Assembly (NCBI GenBank): GCA_963422685.1
Contig: OY730442.1
Coordinates: 2,294,001 to 2,358,000 of the forward strand
Source of the DNA: Spongiihabitans sp963422685
GTDB taxonomy: Bacteria > Pseudomonadota > Gammaproteobacteria > Arenicellales > Poriferihabitantaceae
Direction of reading: 5' to 3'
Length of the DNA stretch: 64,000 nucleotides
This document shows positions 52,354 to 59,606 of this stretch, piece after piece. The notes under the pieces are model-generated. The model was not told where the DNA came from. It did no database searches and saw only the letters and a program-made list of their open reading frames with translations. Position 1 is the first letter of the stretch. Each line of letters starts with the position of its first letter. A program made the position numbers and the translations under genes.

Positions 52354-53583
52354 GTGTCGGACTCAAGCATTCCAGATCAATCGAAAGTGGTCATCATCGG
52401 CGGCGGTGTCATGGGCGCCAGCGTGGCCTGGCATCTGACCCGGCTCGGCTGTGGCGATGTGGTGCTGCTGGAACGCGGGCAACCGGGTTGCGGCACCAGT
52501 TGGCATTCGGCGGGGAATATTATCCGCATGAGCACCGACCCGGCCAGCGTTGAAATCTATACCTATGGCGCACAATTGCTGGCGCAGCTTCATGCTCGTT
52601 ATGGCATTGGCTGGCGTCAATGCGGGCGGATGATGATTGCCGGAAGCAAACGGCGTGTTGCTGAATTTGCATCTATTTATCGCACGCTGAATGATGCCGG
52701 GGTTGCCATCGAGATGGTTTCGCCGGATAGCGTAAAAGACCGGATTCCGGTTATGAACACCGCCGACGTTCTTGGCGCATTGTGGAGTCCCGGAGACGGG
52801 CGGGTCAATCCTGCTGATCTGGTTAATGCCTACATTCGGGAGGCCCGGGCCCAGGGTGCGCAAATCTGCGAGGGGGTTACCGTGCGCCATGCGCTGACCG
52901 ATAACGGCCGGGTCACCGGCGTGAGTACGGATCAGGGTAATGTGCGCTGCCAGGTGGTGGTTAATTGTGCCGGCCTGTGGGCCAGAGAACTCGGGCTGCG
53001 CAATGATGTCGCCATACCGTTGTATGCGGTGGAGCATTTCTATGCGTTGACGGAAAACATCCCGGGGGTTTATGCCGACATGCCCACTTTTCGCGACCCG
53101 GACGGATTGATCTATGGTCGTGAGGAAGTGGGCGGCCTGTTGCTGGGATGCTTTGACCGCAATGCGATTCCGGTTAGTCCGGCGGCATTGCCCGAACCTT
53201 TCTGTTTCTCATTGCTGGATGAAAATTGGGATCAGTTCATGCCGTATATGCAGCAAGGCATTCATCGCATACCGGCGCTGCAGCACGCCGGTATTCGGAC
53301 GCTGCTCAATGGGCCGGAGTCATTCACCCCCGATGCCCAGCCGCACCTTGATGAGGCGCCCAATCTGAAAAATTATTTCGTGTTGGCAGGATTGAGTTCG
53401 TCCGGGGTAACGTGCTCTGCTGGCATGGGCAGGGCGTTGGCCGGCTGGATAGTCGAAAAAGATCCAGGTGTTGATATAACAGCCTTCAGTTTGCGCCGCT
53501 ATCGACCGGAAGATAATGATGAAGCGAATTTACGCCGATGTATCCGCAATGCACCGAGCAGGCACTTTGCGATGGCGCACTAG
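52354..53583 (+). CDS. FAD-dependent oxidoreductase (dimethylglycine/sarcosine dehydrogenase-like), C-terminally truncated by a MITE
   Basis: 409 residues from a GTG start. VVIIGGGVMGASVAWHLTRLG is the FAD motif, followed by LLERGQPGCGTSWHSAGN, the GTSWHSAG signature of dimethylglycine and sarcosine dehydrogenases with the flavinylated His. Full-length relatives have about 800 residues with C-terminal folate-binding GcvT domains. Here the sequence reaches the linker (SRHFAMAH, family RHYAMHWP) and then enters the terminal repeat of the MITE, whose first bases supply the TAG stop. The oxidase half may still fold, but tetrahydrofolate coupling would be lost. No GcvT remnant is found beyond the MITE. 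Confidence 0.82.
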   Translation: MSDSSIPDQSKVVIIGGGVMGASVAWHLTRLGCGDVVLLERGQPGCGTSWHSAGNIIRMSTDPASVEIYTYGAQLLAQLHARYGIGWRQCGRMMIAGSKRRVAEFASIYRTLNDAGVAIEMVSPDSVKDRIPVMNTADVLGALWSPGDGRVNPADLVNAYIREARAQGAQICEGVTVRHALTDNGRVTGVSTDQGNVRCQVVVNCAGLWARELGLRNDVAIPLYAVEHFYALTENIPGVYADMPTFRDPDGLIYGREEVGGLLLGCFDRNAIPVSPAALPEPFCFSLLDENWDQFMPYMQQGIHRIPALQHAGIRTLLNGPESFTPDAQPHLDEAPNLKNYFVLAGLSSSGVTCSAGMGRALAGWIVEKDPGVDITAFSLRRYRPEDNDEANLRRCIRNAPSRHFAMAH

Positions 53584-53813
53584 GCCGTGTTGACGAATTG
53601 TAGGGACAGGCCCCCGTGGTTGTCCTTCATCATGGACAGGCACGGGGGCCTGTCCCTACACCCTCGGCACGGGGGCCGGGCGGGTTTGATGTCTGTCAAA
53701 ATTGATTCAATCCGCGACCAGATCAAATCGGTGACCAGTATACTCATGACGACCCTCCTCAAAACTGTTGTGGGATACAATTATTAATAATTTGATAATT
53801 CGTCAACACGACC
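53583..53813 (-). mobile_element. MITE copy 2 (IS5-like derivative) with nested REP palindrome
   Basis: 231 bp with the same 17-bp ends as copy 1 and flanking TA. The minus strand keeps GAGGAGG and the codons MSILVTDLIWSRIESIL. The centre has a hairpin with perfect 19-bp arms GTAGGGACAGGCCCCCGTG (53600-53618) and its complement (53641-53659), closed by an inner GTCC/GGAC stem. About 32 bp shorter than copy 1, the difference lying in the palindromic part. Confidence 0.86.
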
Positions 53814-53831
53814 TAGAGGACAACGGGGCAT

Positions 53832-54290
53832 TCAAATTTCCAGATCAAGCTTCTGCCAAATCTTCTCGACTCTTTTTTTGATGACCAGCCCTTTCTGCCA
53901 GCGGTCCGATAGCTCACAGCCATCCCTTGTGGTGATGGCGTAGGGAGGCGGGCCAAGCTCGCATGGGAAATTCAATACGGCGTCTTCAGCATTACGCGCC
54001 CGCCAGTAACGGAATCCCTGCTCCCACCAGGCGGAAAACAACCTCTCCCAATACGGATTCTGGGGAAAATCGAGCGGTATCTGCACTTGTTTCCGCGATC
54101 CGATGCGCCCCTGAAAAGCGGCAGAACGCTTCAGTATTCTATCGATCAGGTTATTGGACAGCGTATCGACAGGTTCCGGGAATTCTCTGGCCACCAGAAT
54201 ATGGACAGGTCAGCCACCATTCCCATCTCAGGGACAAAATCCATTAAATCCAGCGTAAATACCACGTCATTAGTCAGCGTAAGGCGATGG
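53832..54290 (-). pseudogene. C-terminal remnant of a sugar phosphate isomerase/epimerase-like gene
   Basis: Two frames join to one sequence: HRLTLTNDVVFTLDLMDFVP and GMVADLS (about 54290-54205), then VAREFPEPVDTLSNNLIDRI and onward to the stop at 53832. The second part contains QVQIPLDFPQNPYWERLFSA and CELGPPPYAITTRDGCELSD, which I associate with TIM-barrel sugar phosphate isomerase/epimerase-like proteins. The 5' part of the gene is missing and there is a frameshift near 54200. Family assignment is moderate. Confidence 0.6.
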
Positions 54291-54330
54291 GTTTAGAGGT
54301 ATACAGGATCAAAGGGTTCCGCCTGCCCTG

Positions 54331-54359
54331 AAAAATCGCAAACCCGGGAGCGGGTTTGC
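54331..54359 (-). terminator. Rho-independent terminator of the liv operon
   Basis: On the minus strand GCAAACCCG-CTCC-CGGGTTTGC is a perfect 9-bp stem with a 4-base loop, followed by GATTTTT. It lies 31 bp after the livF stop. Confidence 0.85.
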
Positions 54360-54390
54360 CGCAAAGCTAAAATCCGGGAAAGGCCGATGT

Positions 54391-55176
54391 TCAACCGCCG
54401 AGAAATAACCGCCCAACGTCCGGGTTATCCAGCAGCGCGTCGCCAGTACCCGCAATGGCGGTTTGCCCCGCGACCAGGACGTAGCCGATGTCGGCAAATT
54501 CCAGCCCTTTTTTTGCATTCTGTTCAACCAGAATGATGGTTTTGCCATGGTGTTTTTGCAGGTCGTCAAGAATCTCAAACACCATGTCGATATATTTTGG
54601 TTCTAATCCGATGGACGGTTCATCCACCAGCAGCACCTTTGGTTTCATTACCAGTGCTCTGGAAATTTCCAACAATCGCCTTTCGCCGCCAGACAACACC
54701 CTGGCTGGCTGGTTCCTGCGGTTTCTCAGGCGGTCATACTTTGCAAATATTTTCTCCGCTTCCGCATACGCTTGTTCAACGTTGTCCTGCATATACCCAC
54801 CCATAAGCAAATTTTCCGTCACCGTCATATCCGGAAAAACCGAATTGTCCTGGAGAATATAGGCGATGCCTGCGGATTTGAGCTTTTCAGCCGGTGAAAG
54901 GTGGGTAATATCGGCTCCATTGATTGCTATCTGGCCGGAAAAGATGCGGCTAAAGCCGTAAACAGCGTGCAGGATGGTGGACTTGCCCGCGCCGTTTGGG
55001 CCGATCAGGCAAAGTGATCGGGCCTTGCTGATGAATAGATCCAGGTCATGGATGATCTCCATTTTGCCATAGCCTGCGGTAAGTTTTTTGATGGTTAAAT
55101 GGGGTTCGCCAGGCGCCAGGTTTTGCAATTCTTCGCGAGTGGGCGCTGTGCCTAAAGCCGAATACTGATCCGACAT
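54391..55176 (-). CDS. livF: Branched-chain amino acid ABC transporter ATP-binding protein LivF
   Basis: 261 residues. Walker A GPNGAGKST, the ABC signature region LSGGERRLLEISRAL and Walker B VLLVDEPSIGL are intact, and the short form without a C-terminal extension matches LivF. An N-terminal 20-residue addition (SDQYSALGTAPTREELQNLA) precedes the ABC core. The ATG overlaps the livG stop. One of two ATPases energising the importer; the transported molecule may be an amino acid or a small amide. Confidence 0.92.
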   Translation of the reverse strand: MSDQYSALGTAPTREELQNLAPGEPHLTIKKLTAGYGKMEIIHDLDLFISKARSLCLIGPNGAGKSTILHAVYGFSRIFSGQIAINGADITHLSPAEKLKSAGIAYILQDNSVFPDMTVTENLLMGGYMQDNVEQAYAEAEKIFAKYDRLRNRRNQPARVLSGGERRLLEISRALVMKPKVLLVDEPSIGLEPKYIDMVFEILDDLQKHHGKTIILVEQNAKKGLEFADIGYVLVAGQTAIAGTGDALLDNPDVGRLFLGG

Positions 55177-55919
55177 TATTGTGCTCCCAGATAAGCGTCG
55201 ATAACCCGCTGGTCGTTCCTGATTTCATCCGCAGTGCCCTGGGCAAGCAGTTGCCCATGCGCCAGGCAAAAAATGTTTTGCGCCAGCTTCATAATCACTT
55301 TCATATTGTGCTCTATCACCAGCAGGGTAATCCCGAACTCATGGTTGGATTTGATTAACCGATCAATAATGCCGTTAATCAAGGTGGGGTTAATCCCGGC
55401 GGTGGGTTCATCCAGCAGCAGCATTTTGGGTTCGTTCATTAGCGCCATGGCCAATTCCAGCAGTTTTTGCTGGCCAAATGATAAATCTCTGGCCTTGAGC
55501 CTGCGTTTTTGATACAGCCCGACAAACTCCAGATGTTTTTCCGCTTTCTCTGTCAATGCTTTCGGCAGCTTTGAAAAAATGGAAAAAATATTGTGGCTGT
55601 GGGGTTTATGACTGATCAGCAGATTTTGCACGCAGTTCAGATTGCCATAGATCCGGGTTTGCTGAAAGGTTCTGAGCAAACCGCGCTTGGCAATGACCGG
55701 GACGGGCAGGTCTGAAACTTCATCGCCTTCAAATCGGATCGAGCCTTTGTCGATGGGATGGGTGCCGACAATGGAGTTAAACAAGGTGGTTTTACCCGAC
55801 CCATTGGGGCCGATCAGGCCGACAATTGATCCTTGCTGAACCGACAGGGAAATATCTTGATTGGCTTTTACTCCGCCAAAATATTTGTAAACCCCGGTGA
55901 TTTCTAAAATTTTATCCAT
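55176..55919 (-). CDS. livG: Branched-chain amino acid ABC transporter ATP-binding protein LivG
   Basis: 247 residues with Walker A GPNGSGKTTLFN, signature LSFGQQKLLELAMAL and Walker B MLLLDEPTAGINP. LivG-type features are FGGVKANQDISLSV at the start and a C-terminal GTADEIRNDQRVIDAYLG. It pairs with LivF. It begins 5 bp after livM. Confidence 0.93.
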   Translation of the reverse strand: MDKILEITGVYKYFGGVKANQDISLSVQQGSIVGLIGPNGSGKTTLFNSIVGTHPIDKGSIRFEGDEVSDLPVPVIAKRGLLRTFQQTRIYGNLNCVQNLLISHKPHSHNIFSIFSKLPKALTEKAEKHLEFVGLYQKRRLKARDLSFGQQKLLELAMALMNEPKMLLLDEPTAGINPTLINGIIDRLIKSNHEFGITLLVIEHNMKVIMKLAQNIFCLAHGQLLAQGTADEIRNDQRVIDAYLGAQ

Positions 55920-55924
55920 GGCAT

Positions 55925-56983
55925 TTATTTTGGCAATTCAATCGATGCTGCTCTGTCGGCCTCGTCAACCACTTCGCCGAATCGTGCCGGATAGCTCTCT
56001 CTGAACCAACCCATCAACCCTTGCGGGAAATAAACCACGATGACGACGATTAACAACCCCAGGGCAACGTATTGCCAGCCGAGAAAAAATGTCCAGAAAC
56101 CTTCCTTGAAAACATGAAAAATTGTCGCGCCGATGACTGGCCCCCATAGCGTGCCTTTGCCGCCCAGTATGGCCATCAATACCATGAAAACGCCAAAGGT
56201 CGATCCGGCGAACGCCACTTCTGTGGGTTCAATATAGCCAATCATATTTCCCATCAGTCCACCGGCAATGCCAACAAAAAAAGCGGAGATCATCCAGCCG
56301 GCAATTTTGTATCGCATGGTGGGAATGCCCATGGCTTCTGCCTTGTCTTCGTTGTCCCGGATGGCATTAAGCGTCAGCCCGAACCGGGTTTGATACGCCC
56401 ATCGCAAGAACAGGAATGTACCTGTCAATAATGCCAGACACAGATAGTAGAAAAATTCCGAGCGGAATTCGGTATCGCCGATATTTTTCGGCCAGGGCGG
56501 GGTGGTCATGCCCTGGCCGGCGCCGATCAATTCGATACCGCCTGCTATTTCTCCCGCGGCGATGCCAAGTCCAAGCGTACAGATAGCGAAATAATGCCCG
56601 CGCAAACCTAAAATACCATAGCCAATCACACCGGCCACAATCATGGGCACAATCCCGGCGCACAACAGCCCGACCAGCAGCCCCTGAAAATATTGATCGG
56701 AAGTATGGATAAATGTTTTTTCACCGCCGCCCGCAGTCCATTCGGCCAGAGGGAAAAACAGGCCAATCTGGATGCTTGCGCACAAATACATGCCCACACC
56801 GAAAAACAGAATGTTGCCAAAGGTGTTGTACCCCATCTGCCCGCCCTGCACATCCCAGGTCAGCGCTAGGATGATCAACACCCATAAAAACGAAAACTGC
56901 AATTTAAATGCCGGGAAAAGATGCGGTGCGCTCAGCACAAAAATCAACAGCCCGCCGTATAAAAGCAAGTTGCGCCCGTTCAT
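55925..56983 (-). CDS. livM: Branched-chain amino acid ABC transporter permease LivM
   Basis: 352 residues with eight to ten helices. GYNTFGNILFFGVGMYLCA, GLRGHYFAICTLGLGIAAGE and RDNEDKAEAMGIPTMRYKI are LivM hallmarks, and YFPQGLMGWFRE is the usual end. Its ATG overlaps the livH stop by 4 bp (ATGA). A periplasmic insertion of about 25 residues (EWTAGGGEKTFIHTSDQYFQ) near residue 85 is somewhat long. Confidence 0.93.
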   Translation of the reverse strand: MNGRNLLLYGGLLIFVLSAPHLFPAFKLQFSFLWVLIILALTWDVQGGQMGYNTFGNILFFGVGMYLCASIQIGLFFPLAEWTAGGGEKTFIHTSDQYFQGLLVGLLCAGIVPMIVAGVIGYGILGLRGHYFAICTLGLGIAAGEIAGGIELIGAGQGMTTPPWPKNIGDTEFRSEFFYYLCLALLTGTFLFLRWAYQTRFGLTLNAIRDNEDKAEAMGIPTMRYKIAGWMISAFFVGIAGGLMGNMIGYIEPTEVAFAGSTFGVFMVLMAILGGKGTLWGPVIGATIFHVFKEGFWTFFLGWQYVALGLLIVVIVVYFPQGLMGWFRESYPARFGEVVDEADRAASIELPK

Positions 56984-57873
56984 TGCAGGTACTGTCGCTT
57001 GCGTGATAATTTGAATCGCCTGAACACCAGTATCAGCACCAGCAATAAAAACACCGAGCCGATTCGAAACTCCGTTCCCAGGATGTAGTCGGCGAACTCT
57101 TCGAATACCCCCAGCCCCATCCCCGACAATGCGACCCCGGGCAGATTACCCAGACCGGCGATAATGACAATCATGAATGACCTCACTGTATACGGCAGGC
57201 CCACATAGGGGTGGAGCGTAAAAGTGATGGCAATCAGTGCGCCGGCCACACCGCACAGCGCGGCGTTAATGCCGAATGTGGCGGCATAAACCCGTTCGGT
57301 ATCAACGCCTAAAATTTTCGCGGCGCGAGGGTTCTGGGCGGTTGCTCTGATCGCCCGCCCCAATCTGGATTTTTTCATATAGAGCACCAAGGCGATGGCG
57401 AACAATACACTGACCGCCGCTGAGAATATCTTTGCATTGGGCAAGGTAACCGACCCGTCAAGCATAATAGTGGTGCCAAAATCAGATTGTGCCACAACCA
57501 CATCCGCACCGAATAGAAAATTCATTAGCTGCTGGGTCAGGATGCTGATGCCAAAGGTGGCCAGAATTGATGTGAACAGATCTCTGTCCACCACCCGGTT
57601 GATGATTGATTTATATAAACCCCAGCCGACGAAATACATGATTATGGGGGATACGATCACACCGAACCCGGGGTGTATGCCGATGCTGTACATGAAGTAG
57701 GCGATGTAGCCGCCTAAAATAACCAGCTCACCCTGGGCGATGTTGATGATATTCATTACTCCCCATTGCAGGGCCATGCCGTAGGCAATCAATGCAAAAA
57801 GAATTCCCAGCAAGGCACCATCCACAGTGGCCTGGACCATTAATATGGGTGCTTTGAAGATTAGAAAATCCAT
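56980..57873 (-). CDS. livH: Branched-chain amino acid ABC transporter permease LivH
   Basis: 297 residues. IAYGMALQWGVMNIINIAQG and ELVILGGYIAYFM near the start, RAIRATAQNPRAAKILGVDT and AALCGVAGALIAITFT are diagnostic of LivH. It starts 73 bp after livK, beyond an intercistronic terminator, so the permease genes are probably expressed at a lower level than the binding protein. Confidence 0.93.
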   Translation of the reverse strand: MDFLIFKAPILMVQATVDGALLGILFALIAYGMALQWGVMNIINIAQGELVILGGYIAYFMYSIGIHPGFGVIVSPIIMYFVGWGLYKSIINRVVDRDLFTSILATFGISILTQQLMNFLFGADVVVAQSDFGTTIMLDGSVTLPNAKIFSAAVSVLFAIALVLYMKKSRLGRAIRATAQNPRAAKILGVDTERVYAATFGINAALCGVAGALIAITFTLHPYVGLPYTVRSFMIVIIAGLGNLPGVALSGMGLGVFEEFADYILGTEFRIGSVFLLLVLILVFRRFKLSRKRQYLQ

Positions 57874-57884
57874 TAAAAAATCAT

Positions 57885-57912
57885 AAAAAATGCCCTCTTT
57901 AACGAGGGCATT
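57885..57912 (-). terminator. Intercistronic terminator/attenuator between livK and livH
   Basis: On the minus strand AATGCCCTC-GTTAAA-GAGGGCATT followed by TTTT forms a 9-bp stem hairpin 35 bp after the livK stop. Such partial terminators allow an excess of binding protein over permease. Confidence 0.83.
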
Positions 57913-57946
57913 TGTAATAGGCTGGCGGTGTTATGGCGTTATGAAA

Positions 57947-59185
57947 TTACCTTTCTGACCATTTCGGAATGGGGTGAACCAGTTCGGCGGCGGCCCATCT
58001 GGTGGGTGCGACCACCAGATTCTGGCAATTATCGCCGTCGCATCTAACCTGAAACAGCACCATGGGTTTGGCGATATTTTGCCCGGACTCGGCGAATTTC
58101 ACATTGCCATAAAACGTTTGCATATCTGTGGTGGCCAGGGCATCCCGCACTTTTTCCTTGTCAAAAGAATCAGCGCGTTCGAATGCGTCTTTATAAACCA
58201 GCAGCGCGGCGGAAGATTCCGCGGCCTGATACGGTGGCGCATAGTCGAACGCGGCGGTGAACTCTTCATCATACCGGGTGCCATTACCGAAAAATTTATC
58301 GCTGTAGCTCAAGGATTTATGCCATTGTGCGGCGCACAGCGCGTACTCGGATTTTTGCCCATGTTGTTCCGCAAGCTTGGAAGCATCGCAATGGGTCATC
58401 GCCAGCATGGGTACGTCTACCTGCATTTCCGAAATTTGCCTGATGGCCGTGAGCGCGCCTTTGGAATGCCCGGACACCACCAATACATCCGGTTTTGTCG
58501 CCTTGACTTTGGACAGCGTGGCGGCCATGTCATTCAGTTCCTTTGGCAGCTTGTCATCGATAATAATCTTCGACCCGGTTCTTTCAGCCGCATCCACAAC
58601 CCCAAGCCGCACGTCCTGGGAAAATGCATCCTGTTCAAATGCCATGGCGATGTTCACCGGATTCCCATCATTTTTTGCAACCGCCAGATCAATGGCCACT
58701 TCGAGATATTGATTTGCGGCAGATAATACGGCGAACAAATATTTATACCCTTTCGTGAACAATGATCGGGATGCGCCATTGGCCTCAACCATTGGAATCT
58801 GATTCTCCTCGGTGACCGGGGCCATTGCCTTGGTCAGGCCGGAACTGTAGGGGCCAAGCATATACTGCACGCCATCCTGTTTGATCAGCCTTTCTGCAAG
58901 CTGGGCGGCGCGCCCGGAGTTGGATTCATCATCGTAGTAAACGACTTTGAATTTATAGGATTTGCCGTTCACACTGACCCCACCCATGTCGTTTATCCGG
59001 TTTACCGCAAACTCATATCCATTTTTGGTATGTTTGCCATTAGTGGAATATTTCCCGGTAAGAGAAACCGCCGCCCCCAGGATTATGGTGTCTCCTTCCA
59101 CCCTGGCGATGGACGTTGATGTGGCGCCAATCAACAGGCCCAGGGCGGATATGAAGGTTAAAGCCAGTTTATAAATATTTCTCAT
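57947..59185 (-). CDS. livK: Periplasmic substrate-binding protein of the Liv-type ABC transporter
   Basis: 412 residues with a signal peptide (MRNIYKLALTFISALGLLIG, cleavage after about residue 27, SIA). The type I periplasmic fold is recognisable by TIILGAAVSLTGKYSTNGKH, YYDDESNSGRAAQLAERLI and YMLGPYSSGLTKAMAPVTEE. It delivers the ligand to LivHM. The family binds Leu/Ile/Val but also amides and other small molecules, so the ligand is open. First gene of the operon. Confidence 0.9.
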   Translation of the reverse strand: MRNIYKLALTFISALGLLIGATSTSIARVEGDTIILGAAVSLTGKYSTNGKHTKNGYEFAVNRINDMGGVSVNGKSYKFKVVYYDDESNSGRAAQLAERLIKQDGVQYMLGPYSSGLTKAMAPVTEENQIPMVEANGASRSLFTKGYKYLFAVLSAANQYLEVAIDLAVAKNDGNPVNIAMAFEQDAFSQDVRLGVVDAAERTGSKIIIDDKLPKELNDMAATLSKVKATKPDVLVVSGHSKGALTAIRQISEMQVDVPMLAMTHCDASKLAEQHGQKSEYALCAAQWHKSLSYSDKFFGNGTRYDEEFTAAFDYAPPYQAAESSAALLVYKDAFERADSFDKEKVRDALATTDMQTFYGNVKFAESGQNIAKPMVLFQVRCDGDNCQNLVVAPTRWAAAELVHPIPKWSER

Positions 59186-59377
59186 TATGCAATCCTCTGT
59201 TGGTGTTGCGCGTTATTTAACTACTATAAAAAATAAATTACAACCATGGTATTGGTGATTGTCGATGCTGCATAAACTGCCCGCTCATGCAGCGCATAAT
59301 GTGTCCGGGTTCACTGTTTTGTGATCCATCCCTGGCTGGGAAAGACCATAAATTGACAAATTAAAGTTAAACCAAAT

Positions 59378-59413
59378 GCCGCCAAACCCGGGTTCGCCGC
59401 CAAACCCGGGTTC
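59378..59413. repeat. Two tandem 18-bp repeats with palindromic core
   Basis: GCCGCCAAACCCGGGTTC is present twice without a gap (59378-59395, 59396-59413). Each holds the perfect 10-bp palindrome AACCCGGGTT. They lie between livK and tRNA-Val and may be regulatory; no binding protein can be named. Confidence 0.75.
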
Positions 59414-59428
59414 ATTGAATTCACCATT

Positions 59429-59434
59429 TATAAT
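59429..59434 (+). promoter_or_regulatory. -10 box of the tRNA-Val promoter
   Basis: A perfect TATAAT 23 bp before the tRNA 5' end, followed by a GC-rich discriminator. No good -35 hexamer is seen at 16-18 bp, where the tandem 18-bp repeats end. Confidence 0.5.
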
Positions 59435-59457
59435 GTGTACACTCCCGCGCTCCCGGC

Positions 59458-59534
59458 AGGCGCGTAGCTCAGTTGGTTAGAGCACCACCTTGACATGGTG
59501 GGGGTCGGTGGTTCGAATCCACTCGTGCCTACCA
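59458..59534 (+). tRNA. tRNA-Val (anticodon GAC)
   Basis: 77 nt with encoded CCA. Acceptor AGGCGCG pairs with CGTGCCT (one G-T). Anticodon stem CCACC/GGTGG with loop TTGACAT, anticodon GAC; T arm GGTGGTTCGAATCCACT. It stands 72 bp before the thrS start. Confidence 0.96.
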
Positions 59535-59606
59535 GATTCCCCGATTTTTAAATTTTTTAATAACATGCGTTCTTTGGTATGGAACGCCACTGACCTCAAT
59601 GACCCA

